From the NCBI GenBank assembly GCA_032719365.1, contig CM064874.1, positions 29,312,716 to 29,376,715 on the forward strand: a stretch of DNA of 64,000 bases, in the 5' to 3' direction. The notes beneath the pieces were generated by a model. That model was not told where the DNA came from and did not search any database. It saw only the letters and a list, made by a program, of their open reading frames with translations. Position 1 is the first letter of the stretch; the number at the start of each line of letters is the position of its first letter. The position numbers and the translations under genes are program-made. This document shows positions 24,290 through 35,924 of the stretch, piece by piece. This DNA is from Prinsepia uniflora (lineage: Eukaryota > Streptophyta > Magnoliopsida > Rosales > Rosaceae).

Positions 24290-24922
24290 ATCTACCCTCC
24301 TTAAAAGAATTTCGTCCCCGAAATTCCACAGCTCGTTCCAGAAATTCCACAGCTCGTTCCAGACACCCCTAGGGTCTCCTACCCGGTGGTCAACTCTTGC
24401 CCAACGACAACTACTCTAGAAAATTCGTAACCTATCATCTCCACCTTGGGTATTTCACAATACTCCTACTACTAGTTCAGTACTTCTGACCCTCTCTCTG
24501 TATAACTAGAACTTCATGGTATACGCAAGGAAAACTCTATGAATAGAAAACAAAGGTATTTTGAAATACCTCATTTAGAGTACCCAATAGAATTCATAGA
24601 GTACATCCTCACGTACAACCACCTACACCTTCTGGAAACCCAACTCAAAGCCCAGAAAAAATCTAGTCCAGAAAGGAATCCTACCGGCTTATTACTTAAC
24701 GACGTCGACCACCTTGTCGGAATAAACCAACAAAGTCCTAAAGGCAAACTCTAGATTGTGGGTTCTCTTCAATAACCTCATATCGATCAGTTATAGTCAC
24801 TCCTTTTCAAGTCCTTCCGTCATCCTTCAACGGAACTCACCGTAGTCCTACATCTCGTCACTCCAAGTTGCCTAGGGAAAGTTTTAGACTCTATCCCGAA
24901 ACCAAACAACACTGTATACAAC
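24290..24922 (-). other. 3' non-coding region of element C, where pol is missing
   Basis: After the PPT complement there is an 8-bp inverted repeat (24307-24314 with 24319-24326, loop TCCC), overlapped by a 21-bp tandem duplication containing CACAGCTCGTTCCAG (24320-24361). The rest shows no pol domain in six frames. Confidence 0.65.
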
Positions 24923-25999
24923 TCAACCAAGGATAGTAAAAGTACCTGTCACGGCACCGGGTGTTGACTGAGCCTCCTGCTGAGTCATTGCAAACACTCG
25001 GGCTTGGGGTCCTGAAGATCTGCCACGTCCCCTCGAACTACTAGTGGCACCTCCACCTCCTCGAGTGCCTGCTGTCCCTGACACTGACGATGTACTCCGT
25101 CCGGGCTCCACCGATCCTCGGCCTACACCACCCTCATGTGGTAACAACGGACAGTCACGTCGGAAATGACCTCGCTCCCTACAGTAGTAACACAAATCCC
25201 GACCTGGTCCACCACTCGGTCTCCCTGTAGACGCAACAGACGTCGAACTAGCTTGTGGAGTCGGCTGTGCTCGGTAACCACGAAATCCTGAACTCTGGAA
25301 ACTACCAGGTCTACCAAAACGATCATCGCCCGACGACGATACTCCACTGTAGTTGCCCCTCTTCGGTGTCCTCTAACTCGAAGCTCCAGAAAAAGGTGGC
25401 TCCCGGCGTCGTACCGGCAAGCTAGCCTCAACCCTCACCGCAGCATCCGACAACTCTCGAAGGGTAGCAAACGATCCAGCGGTCACTATGGCTCGAATCT
25501 CACCTCGCAGGCCCAACTCAAACCTACGACACTTATCGGCTTCAATAGCCACAAACGCAGGAGCAAAACGAGACAACACCTGAAACTTCCGCTCGTACTC
25601 AACCACACTCATACTCCCCTGTTGGAGTTGCAGAAACTCAGCCTCTTTGGCATCACGGAAAGAACGAGGGTAATACTGATCCAAAAACCGCTCCCTAAAC
25701 GTCTCCCATGTCACAGTGTGGGCGTCCCAGCCAGACAACTCGAGGGTATACCACCACTCGTACGCCGCACCATCTAACAGGAACGTAGCCAACAACACAC
25801 GATCCTACAGTGGGCAATGCATCAGGGCAAAAATCCGCACAAGCCTCGTGATCCACCTCTGGGCTTCCTCAGGATCTGCCCCACCACTGAACGTCGTAGC
25901 CCCGAGCCGCTGGGCTCGCTCGATCGTAGCACTCTCTGTCCCTCTCGCCGCTTCGTCTTCAGGTCGTGGATGGGGATCACGTCTCGGAGGCATGGTCAA
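24923..25999 (-). pseudogene. Tekay-type gag of element C
   Basis: One minus-strand frame runs from the start (MTMPPRRDPHPRP; MPPRR at 25993 is probably the true start) to a stop at 24923, interrupted by TAG codons at about 25805 and 25373. Domain order: basic N-terminus; capsid core with QRWITRLVRIFALMHCP, then GAAYEWWYTLE and FLDQYYPRSFRDAKEAEF; a Gly/Ser-rich linker; the zinc knuckle CYYCRERGHFRRDC (CX2CX4HX4C, intact); then a Gly/Arg-rich tail. The frame ends within the linker before the protease. Gag would package element RNA into particles. With two nonsense codons this copy is inactive, but the intact knuckle suggests late decay. Confidence 0.8.
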
Positions 26000-26069
26000 A
26001 CGTCCGCTGAAAGAGGCATAGAATCAGTCAAACAACCTAACCACAACCTCGCAACAGACACAAACCAAT

Positions 26070-26081
26070 GCTCTGATACCA
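26070..26081 (-). other. Primer-binding site of element C
   Basis: GCTCTGATACCA, complementary to the initiator tRNA-Met 3' end, 2 nt from the 5' LTR. Confidence 0.85.
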
Positions 26082-26083
26082 AT

Positions 26084-28373
26084 TGTCAGGGCCCACCCCT
26101 AATCCCCCAGGATTAGGGACTAAACCCTGCTCCCGTCTGACAACCCAAAAATGAAAGACCGAAACAACCTCACAGAAACCACAAAAGTACATTGTCAGAC
26201 GCAGGAGAATTTACAACATCCCAGAGTCAGCAGTTATACAGAACATAGTACCACACTAAGAAAGCAAAACCCGATACACAAAACATACGCACAACGGAAA
26301 ACTTAAACCACTCCAGGGTCACTCTCGAATAGTCTATGCCTCCGACGCTGCCTCAACGTCAATCCCCGCGCTAGCTCCACGACCTGGAGGGCAAATAAAA
26401 ACAGAAAAGTGTGAGTGGACCATAAAGAATAAAAGTTTCAAAAACCTTGTTCTAATCATTGAAAACCATTTACCATTTGAAATCCCCAAAACCATGGCAT
26501 TGAAATCAGAATTCAAACATTTCTCGTAAAACGTGTTGAAAATCGAACTTCTCAAAAAACGTGCAATTATGTAAAACCAACATAGCATATTCAATAAACA
26601 TGAAATCATGAGTAAAACCATAAAACAATTATAGAAAAGCAGTTATGCATGCTCAATTATAGAGAAAGGGTCCACTCACAGATACCGGGTACGTCACTCG
26701 CGTCACGAACGTCCTGCACGTTCCTCGTCCTCCTCGGGGACTCCCGATCCTGTCACAAGTCACCAAAGTACGTCACTAACACGTTCACTAAAGTCCTCCT
26801 AATTTTCCCCAAAAATCCCCGGGTCCTAAACGTAACGAACCGAGACCCTAAGCCTTCAACCTCGAGGAACTAACTCGATTCGACGTCCGATTAACCCGAA
26901 ACCTATGCCAATAGACTCGTTACAACATCTCGACCAAAAACATAGTTAGAAGTTTCCCCAAAAACTGCCGCACGCGCCCCCACGCGCCGCCCAAAGTGGC
27001 TGCGCGTGGGCCTCACGCGCCTGCACAGTCACTGTTCATCTTCAACCTTCGAACCCGTGCACTGTTCCGGACCGGTGTGACCGGTTCTCCGGCGTCCGTC
27101 CACCATTTTCCTCCCTCTTTTCACCATTCTCTGTGTCCTCTACCCAGTAATCCATTCCCTTCATCCAATCACTCCAACACGGCCTCTAAACCAACGTCCC
27201 TAACTCGAACCCGTAACCTCCCAAAACTCTGTTCTTCCTCCCGGCCACCCGTGTACTCCCTCGTCACGGTGTCGACCTTAAACAACTCCTATGAACCTAC
27301 TGAACTCACCAAACCTCACCAACCACTTCGACTCAGCCCCTACCGTCACGACTATCGATTTGAACTTCACGGGAAAAATAGAGCAAACAAGGGAATTAGA
27401 GAAATTACATGTGCTCAGGCCGCCGCCGTGAGCTCCACCGTGGCTATGCGACCACTCTAAGTCTCCTCCGTCCTTTGGACACCACCACCAGCCTCGATTG
27501 ATCGATTACACATCGACACCACCACCAAACTCCCTCGACACTTCTCTGTGTTTTCTCGAAACCTCACCTCTTTCTCACACCAGTTTTCCTCACTCAAACT
27601 CTCACTCACCTCACTCACTACCTCTCTCTCGATCTCTACTCTCACTCACCAAAACACAGCACCTCACACCGCCCTTCACCTGATCGATTTCCCTCAACCT
27701 CACTCTCTGTTTCTCTCTTCTTCGAACACGGCTGCACACACCGCACAATGTAAAAACACACACACCGTGCACTCCCTAGAAGCCACTACACACACTGCAC
27801 GTGTCACCATCCCAAGGGCTAAACCAAAATATCCCAATCAGCCCTGTACACTTGGCCTTATCAGATTGGCCCAAATCCCAATGCACCCAAAAGACCAAAA
27901 TGCCCCTATGAGTTAAAATTACCGTTTTGCCCTTCACCGTTCTGGACCCGTATCTTGCCCGTCCAATGTCCGATGAAGACGTGCCGCCTGTCGTTGAACT
28001 CAGGACGACGAGATCTACCTAACGGTCCTCGGTCTACATGAAAACTAATAGTCCAGCAAAAAGTTAGCATTTTCCTCTATTTAACCAAAATTACGGTAAT
28101 GCCCTCAACCTTCCGAACATCATAACTTCCTCCTCGGATGTCGGAATCGGGCGTGCCACCTGTCTACGGACTCGTGACGTCCCGAACTACGTCACAGTCA
28201 TCGGTCAATGTCCAATTGACCACCCGAACTCAAAGTCAACATTTTTCCCAAACTAGGAGCAAAATCGTCATTCTACGCTAACGGGCCAAACGTAACCGAC
28301 TAACCACCGATTAAGCTCACTAATCCATTACTAATCACTTCACTAATCCCGGATCTCGGGACGGGTCGTTACA
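26084..28373 (-). repeat. 5' LTR of element C
   Basis: 2290 bp, TGTCAGGGCCC to GGGTCGTTACA. Intact copy with the 28-nt hairpin at 26981-27008. Donor-like GTGAGT (read on the minus strand from 26679) and acceptor-like CCTCCAG (26384) bound a 296-bp segment, far shorter than in the sister families. Confidence 0.88.
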
Positions 28374-28378
28374 CCTTC

Positions 28379-28743
28379 CCTAAAGGAAACATACCAAATA
28401 CGTAATCGTCTAACACTTCAAGTTGTTTAGAACCCGCCATTGTACGCCCATGGCTACAGTGGGGGCATATGAACATGTTCATTCCAGCACATTGTATGGT
28501 GTTCATTCCAGCACATTGTATGGTGTTCATTCAGGCACATTACCAATCGTTTGAAAGTGTTCGTTCCAGCACATTGTAAAGTGGATAACAGAAAAGTCAA
28601 CACCTGAATTCCAACAATTCTGCATAAATGATTTTCTTATTTATTCGTTTGGAGGTTGTTTGGCAAATCACATGTCGATTGTTCACACCGGTTATTCACT
28701 ATTGGAATGAAATTACAAACATAAGGAAAATGACATAAAGGAA
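28379..28743 (+). repeat. Element D 3' region with short tandem repeats
   Basis: D sequence resumes after element C. From about 28476 to 28580 there are four imperfect units built on GTTCATTCCAGCACATTGTA, spaced 24-53 bp. No gene is visible. Confidence 0.6.
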
Positions 28744-29600
28744 CTATGGATGCATGTCTTCAAAACCCATTATTTTTTTTGAACTCTTCCCACTCTTCTG
28801 CTGAAAGTAGGAAAGCATCGTTAAACAATTATTCGGAAGTCTCAGGGGCACCTTCATTTCTGGTCGTGGGCTCAGGCTCTGGTTCAAGTTCCACTGCAGA
28901 CTCAGACTCTTTCTGCAGCTCTGATTCCCGCTCTTTGGTGGTGATCCCACTACAACTTACCATGTCCAACTTTTGTGCCTCATGCTCTTTTTGGCACGGG
29001 GGAGGGGGGTATGTGGTGGCAGTGAATGGTCGTGTCTCGAAAGCCTTTTAGTCTTCAGATTTTGAACTTCCACCTCAAAAAGTTTAATTTTCTCATCTGA
29101 ATCCTGCAAATGTCTGCGCAGCAACGTGACCTCATTTAGGGAAACGTCTCGCTCATTCTCTATCAGCATTCTCTCTACACCGCTTGTCTCCAGCTTGCCC
29201 ACTTTGCCCTCCAATGTATGGATTCTTCCAACCAAGGCTTCGTTGTTCCTTCTAGAGTGATCTCGGGCTTCTCGAAGGCATATGCACTCACTCTTCATCC
29301 ATTTGTTTTCATCTTCCAGAATGACATTTTCGCAAAGCATGTCAAGCAACTTATGGGCCCCAGCTTTCACAATCCTAAGGTCTCAAACTACCTTGTCATA
29401 AGTTCCTTGTGGCACAGTTTTTAGAGTTTCTTCTGCAAGGATGGGGGCAACTATCACATCAGGGGTCTTGGATGACGATCACGTCTCCTCCACTAATCGA
29501 TTTGGGCCTTCATCTCTTAATGCTTCAATCACTTTAGGCGAAGTAGGAATTGCCTTCAGCTTCTTAGGATGTTTGGATGCATCCTCGTAGGGATCGTCTG
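28744..29600 (-). pseudogene. Antisense ORF of element D, C-terminal half (coiled coil)
   Basis: The minus-strand frame 29370-28957 encodes a charged helical segment (ENVILEDENKWMKSE, then ERDVSLNEVTLLRRHLQDSD) with heptad-like hydrophobic spacing, so a coiled coil is likely. Sequence at 29590-29479 (DPYEDASKHPKKLKAIP) belongs to the same protein. Element B separates this half from the N-terminal half at 39363-40408; the reading frame is continuous across the insertion when one TSD copy is set aside. Tat elements commonly carry such an antisense ORF after integrase, with a putative gypsy-type transposon domain. Its role is unknown. Confidence 0.6.
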
Positions 29601-32600
29601 TGATAGGACCGCCCCTGAAACGGGCATTGTTAACTGTGCCCGGTCCTGCTCCCGTCTGGCAAGACGACTGAAATTCCCAGGTTACCCTCAGTACTTGCCA
29701 GACCAGGGATAGCCACACGTACTTACTCATGCCCCCGCCTCTCAATCAGCCTCGAAAAACGCGCCATGACCTGGAGGGTCAATAAAAACCAAAAGGTGTG
29801 AGTGGACAAAAATAAATCAGTTTACAAAAAAGTTATAGAAAGAAGTTTTTACCCTACACGTAAAACCAATGCATGCATACAAAAATCATTTCGCAATCGG
29901 TTACATTTTCAACATAAGAAAAACAGTGCATGAAATCAAAATCATTTTCCTTTTCTTAACCTTCGGGTCTTAGCCCGCAATTATAGACACAGGGCCTCAG
30001 CCCAAAACCATGAAATCAAAATCCAAGTGTACAACATAATCCAAATCCATCAACCATATAAACCGGGCCACTGCCCAACTCAACCAAAACATCAGAAATT
30101 AACAATAAATCACAAGTCAATCATTTTGCTGGATATCAAGTGCGCCCGAGTCTTTAAACTCAAAACCATGCACATAATCAGGCCTTCCCGGGATATCAAC
30201 GAGTCTTTAAACTCAGAACATAATCAATAGGCCTCGGGGGTATCACAATAACCGAGTCTTTAAACTCACGAGTCTTTAAATTCAATCCGGGTCTTTAAAC
30301 CCAATTCGGGCCCGCCCCCGTCATCAATTAACCGAGTCTTTAAACTCAAAACGTGCTCCAGCAATAGCATCGGGTCTTTAAACCCAAAACAGTTTTCAAC
30401 AGGTCTTTAAACCCAAAACATTTATCAATCACAACAAAGCTCGGGATCCATCGTGATCCAAATTCCAAATCCAATCCGAAAACACATTTTTGTCATAACA
30501 GGACTCATGTCCGAATTTCCACTTTCAAATCCCCAAAATCTTACTTCACAAATCATCATGGAAAACGGGGCGTGTATAATCATACCCAGTCACTATGACA
30601 AACCATCATCCGTTCCCGAATTCGAATTCAAAATGATGATTCCGAACATCATCCCGAACCCAAACCAAGAATCCGTTTTCAAACTTCCGAAAACTGAGAT
30701 CTCGTTCATCAAAATTACTTTTGTGCCCCGAGCATCAAGCCCGAAATCTCCTTTTTCAAAATCCGTTTTAAATCCTTGAAAACACCCCATATTTCAAATC
30801 TCAAGGTCAAGACATCAAAACCATAATCAAATCACCAAAATCACGGTCAAACCACAACATACTCGAAATCTCGTAAAACGTGTAAATCCATGAAAAACCT
30901 CGAAATATGTGTCAACACCATAAACCATACTCACAATCGCAATCAAACATCTTAAAAACATAATACGCACAAATCACATGAAGTCATTCATGAAACCATC
31001 ATCAAAACATAAGGGGAACCACAGTTTCGAAATACGTGCAGTTTCGTATGCATATAAAAAATACGTATAAATACGGAAATCGAAATCAATCACAGTTCAT
31101 AATCATAATCATAGAAATCATGGAAATATTTATGCATGCATTAAATTTGAAAGAAACGTCCACTCACACATCATTCTTAAGGTTCGGTTTCGAGCTGCAC
31201 GCGTTCCCGTAATTTCCTCCATTTTCCAGGTAGCTCAAATCCTGTCCGGAAACATACTTTAGCGTCATTAAGAACTCAAAGAACAATATACTAATTTCCC
31301 ATAATTTTTCGGGAGTTAAACGCTACTTAAAAACGTAACATAAACCTTCGGACCCTCGAAACAACATCGAAACGGTATCCGATAAATTCGAAACCAACAC
31401 TAAAATGTTCGTTACATTGTATAGGATAAAAGTCGTGTTGGACTTATCTCGAAATTCGGGTCCACGCGCCCCCACGCGTCGCCGTGAGTGGCTGCGCGTG
31501 AGTCCACGCGCCTGCTACAGTAACATCCACAGTCATCGTCTTCACCCGGCTTTCTGATATATGGGCCGTTTAACCCGCGTCAGGACCCGATTCGATTCCT
31601 GTCATAATCAAGCTAATTCCTTCAATTGATCCATCAAGTAGGATCGCAATAACCTCAATTAAAAGTCTGTAGTAGTCATTCTAATCGACACGGCCTAAAA
31701 CCCGTCGATTGAACTCAAGTTCGAGACGATGTTCAACATCCCAATTCCACTAACAGCCACTGTTTTCCTCAATTGAATAGTTAGGGAGCATCGTAGGATT
31801 ACCATAGAGAGGATTGTGTGACTAATTCCATCAGAACCCTCCTCCAAATCCACGACTCCAAGCTCGAATTTTCTGAAGTGTTGCCGTCCTTGTCCATGGC
31901 TTCCAGGGCCTTCCAGCTTCGAAGTCACAATCTGGATCGACTAAGTGAAGTCCCAGAAGACTAAATTGACCCTCAAATTGGCTTGGGCTGGCCTGCAATT
32001 CGAAATTGGATTTTTCCCTCAGTTTTCCCAGTTTTCCCAATTATGTTTTTCTCTCCCGTTCTTCAGTTCTTTCCTCTCCACAATGATCCTCAAAGACTTC
32101 CCAATGTCCACTATTCTCTCTATTTTCAAACCGTGTAGCAAACAAGTCGTGGGAATCTCCCTGGCTTTCTCTGAAATTTTTGTTTCCCGCACAGACCCAA
32201 TACCATTTCAATAATCCTCCCGTGCTCAGTTCCCCTCCATTTCCAAGCACACTACAACATTGTTTTTTTAAAAGGTCCCCACCATCACACAATCTCACAC
32301 TGAGCACATGCCTCCACTGTCTCTGTTTTTTTCACTTCCCACCACACTAAGCAATACAAAACTCAACCCGTGCACTCACCCTTCAGAACACACACAGCAC
32401 TCCTACTTATTTAAATTTCCCACTATGACACTTGTGCGTCTAATCCATCCAATGTCTCTTGATTCTGTTAAACAAGCTCTTAACAGATTAAACAATCCAC
32501 ACAACCACCATCACGGCTGATTTCAAACTACAGCAGTCAAATTACCATTTTGCCCTCACTTTGACAATTTACCAAAATGCCCCCCATGCAATCTAGACCC

Positions 32601-33023
32601 GTAACTTGGTCATTCAAATTCTGATTGACGCGTGCCGCCTGTCTACGGACTCAGGGCATCGAAACCATCCTAACGGTCCTCGGTCCACGGCCATCGGACC
32701 TCCGGTCAAAAAATCACCGTTTTCCACCTTTTTGTCCAAATTACGAAAATGCCCTTGGACTTCCGAACGTCATAACTTTCACCTCGAACGTCGAAATCAA
32801 ACGTGCCACCTGTCTATGAACTCGTGACGTCCCAAACTACGTCACGGTCCCCGATCAAAGTCCATTTGACCACCCGAATTAAAAGTCAACGTTTTACCCA
32901 CGACCAGGGGCAAAACAGTCATTTTGCATCGTTCGTCCGATTTCGCCCAACTAATCACCGATTAACCCTGCTAATCATGATTAGTTACTAATCTAATCCC
33001 GGATTTCGGGACGGGTCGTTACA
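29601..33023 (-). repeat. 3' LTR of element B
   Basis: It starts TGATAGGACCG (the sister copy has TGACAGG) and ends GGGTCGTTACA. It contains acceptor-like CCTCCAG (29771), RY boxes (29869-29878 and 31132-31141), donor-like GTGAGT (31167 on the minus strand), eight mini-hairpins (30148-30414) and the 28-nt hairpin (31473-31500). TTTAAATAAG near 32408 (element strand) is a possible TATA-like box upstream of all these. Confidence 0.88.
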
Positions 33024-35924
33024 ACCTTCCCCCTTAAAGAATCTCGTCCTCGAAATTCCAACCGATCTAATCTCAACCGTTCCTCCCTCCTTAAATTAGT
33101 TCGTTCTCGAAATCCCAATTGCCCTTATTCCACATCCACCTCGTGGAAAACATTTTGTCCTCGCAATACGTGTACACTCGTACACCAGCTGAACTCATCT
33201 GTATTCAGAGGTCCCATCACAGTCTCACGTCGTACCGACCACACTCGACAATCTCGAGTGAAATTGATCACCTGATCTGACGTCTGCTCCCACTGGGAGG
33301 CACCAAATCTCACTTGTCAGTCCAAGCTGACACTACCAGCCAAACTTTCACCGCTTAAGCTTTACCACCCTAGTAAAGCTCCAACTACCAGCCAATCGGT
33401 GCCACTCAAAGTAGCGTAAGACCAACAACCTGAACTCATCTCGCAGGGCAAGCCCAATCCTGCGACATATATCGAGCTCAGTGTCCATAACTGTCAACTC
33501 CCTCAGCAAACCACGACGCTGGCAATGTCAAGACGTGATAACATCACGCAAAGCCACTAGTAGTTATACTAATCACCAACTCACTCAACCTGAGCATACG
33601 TATACCGTCATCTTACGCAAATGGGTGGTGTAACTGAAACACATTGAGTACTAGCCAAGATGTGATCACACACCTCCACACTAGGGTTTCGCTAGCCATC
33701 CGTGGCTAACAGTACCTGCTCCAAGATCACTGAACCCAACAAAATTACTCTGCCCAGTTCACGCTCACAACCAAATCCAATGGTGTCGGCACTAAGCCGA
33801 TCACCAACACGTACAACCACACACCACTGGATGCCTCCCATGTACCGTCGCCAGGTACCACTCGGCCTATCCAGTACTGATTCTCGTACATCGTACAGGG
33901 TACGTACATCCATCCTCCAACAGGTCCACTACAAGGTTCACGAACAATCACACTCTGATACTGGGGTTCCTCTGTCCAACCCCACTAAGCAAATCAATCA
34001 TTCCAACTCATCATCCATCTTGAGTCCCATGGTCACCCGACCAGCAACACAACATCTACTCCCAAACACGTCATCCAAAAGGTACCAATCCAAGCACGCT
34101 CACCAAGGTGTGTACAGTCATGCCAAAAAGGGCATCTAGCCTCACCCACAACTACCGAGGTGAACTAACTCTGAACCTAACAGATACTCGTTCAATGATT
34201 ACCACGTCACATTCTGTCACTACGTCACCCGACTGGTATCACCACGATCCTAGATCGTCACCAGGTCCAATGTCCACAACATCCCAATCTAGATCCACCT
34301 AGGATCCACACGACACCCCTCAACTATTTCCACATCCAAACACTCATTCAACAAAGGGACACATCGAAACTGCGGGTCTCCACCAACTACCTCAAATCGA
34401 TCCTTGTCATTCCACCTAGGAAAAATCAAGGATGATCCAATATGATGTCATCAACACCCATCCGATGCGAGTGCGACCACAACTCCCTGCACCCACCATG
34501 CCAAGTAATCCAGCATCATCTGCCACCAGGCAGAAAATGAGAGATCTCATGTACCTAACTTCGAGGTACGCAACTCCTCCTAGTGACCCCAAAACACACA
34601 TGGGCCTACCAACCACTACACGTTCAACGTACTGGTAACCACAATCAACGTCTACCAGGGCAGAGAATAAGAAGTCAACCCTAATGACTTCGGAATACCC
34701 ATTACCAATGCGGAAACGAGCACTCTTCTCGTCCCACAGTCACAACCCTCCTTGAAACTACGATTCCACCCATGATGGGAACAGACACACTCCCCATGAG
34801 ATGTCAAGTCCAACCACTGGACTTCCTACATCCGCAACTCACTTGGACAACCACGTGTCCGCAATCAATCCAATACTCAGACCTCAGGTCTGTTAATAAC
34901 TATTTATGCACATACACCGATTCCGATTGGGAATCACTCTACTCTTGTCGCCTCATCACTGTTGGGACTTATCCCAACACATCACAATCTCTGCTGGATT
35001 CCATCCAGTCCATGACTCAACCACTACCGAATCTCAAATACCGAACATACGTTCATCATGACAGAGTCACATCCCAATGCGTAGCTCATCGTCATCACAA
35101 TCACCGACACCAGCACCAGCGCTAGTACAAGCACCAATATACAAACAACCACACTAGCACACAGTGTGCAAGGTTGATAGCCCTGGATCTCCGCTCATAC
35201 CGAGCGACGATTCCGCATCATTACACGAACTCCACCACTATGGGTACCACCATTAAGATAATCCACATCGGGATAATGAAAGTTCCCTGAACGCCCCCCG
35301 ATCCTCAACTACTACCACTACACCAAGTACCCCCGATAAACAGTTACCTCCACAAGACTACCGTCCCACAAAACCAAGCCGTAATTTCGTAACTCCTCAA
35401 TTCCTGTCCATATTCCGATCCTTGGCATCCTAAGTGCCAAATGTTCCTCACTCAACCTTTCTGGCTCCTCTCAAGCCTTGATACCTTACCATGACTCATC
35501 TCACGTTCCTAACCCAAATCCTGACTCATTTTGAGTCCCATATCCACATCTCGACTCCTCCTGGGTCCAATCTCAAACCAAACCAATCATGTTATCGCTG
35601 ACATACCCCGTCCCCGAGCAATTTCCAATGCTCAACCATGTCTTATTCGACCGATAAGGCCTAAGAAGTATCTCGTCACATTTTAGACTCTTTAACACGC
35701 ATTCTACTTAAGGAATCCACTGTGAATAATCCCAACAAATAGTAGTTCGCGGTGTGCACTAAATAACACCTGACCCTCAACCCAGGCTCAATCTCATTCG
35801 AGATCTATCACGAGGTCTCACACTCCCTCGCCTACTCGTCTCACTACCAGGTCGCGCACGAGGCTTACGCTTCAGAGGCGTGATGTGGCAACAAAATCAG
35901 CAACCTAGTGCTCTGATACCAAAT
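33024..35924 (-). other. Internal region of element B with gag traces only
   Basis: Beside the LTR are a PPT complement and a near-perfect inverted repeat (33039-33046 with 33051-33058, one mismatch). Near 35790-35881 the minus strand resembles the start of Tekay gag, but the start codon reads ACG (35879-35881), followed by KRKPRARPG-like basic sequence. A second trace near 33425-33500 resembles the mid-Gag LGLR-E segment. Everything else lacks recognisable domains and is full of stops. Confidence 0.6.
35910..35921 (-). other. Primer-binding site of element B
   Basis: GCTCTGATACCA, initiator tRNA-Met complement, 3 nt from the 5' LTR. Confidence 0.85.

Larger units (their letters stand above)
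19170..28373 (-). mobile_element. Element C: gag-only Tekay-like LTR retrotransposon
   Basis: LTRs at 19170-24289 (inflated by solo LTR 2) and 26084-28373 flank 1794 bp of internal DNA. The TSD is CCTTC at 19165-19169 and 28374-28378, exact. The initiator-Met PBS lies at 26070-26081 and a PPT complement follows 24289. The internal region codes only for Gag with its zinc knuckle; protease, RT and integrase are absent, and the coding sequence ends at the Gag-protease boundary. This is the layout of a TR-GAG-type non-autonomous element. Confidence 0.88.

Noticed and set aside
14335..28373. One large element bounded by the similar solo LTRs 1 and 2
   Set aside because: Each has its own TSD (CTCAA/CTAAA and CTACA) and sits in a different host element, so they are independent insertions.
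28476..28580. CRISPR-like array
   Set aside because: Repeats are few, irregularly spaced and inside a plant retrotransposon.
33692..34302. Possible genes in the B internal region
   Set aside because: Short ORFs without motifs, start or splice context; composition matches surrounding decayed sequence.
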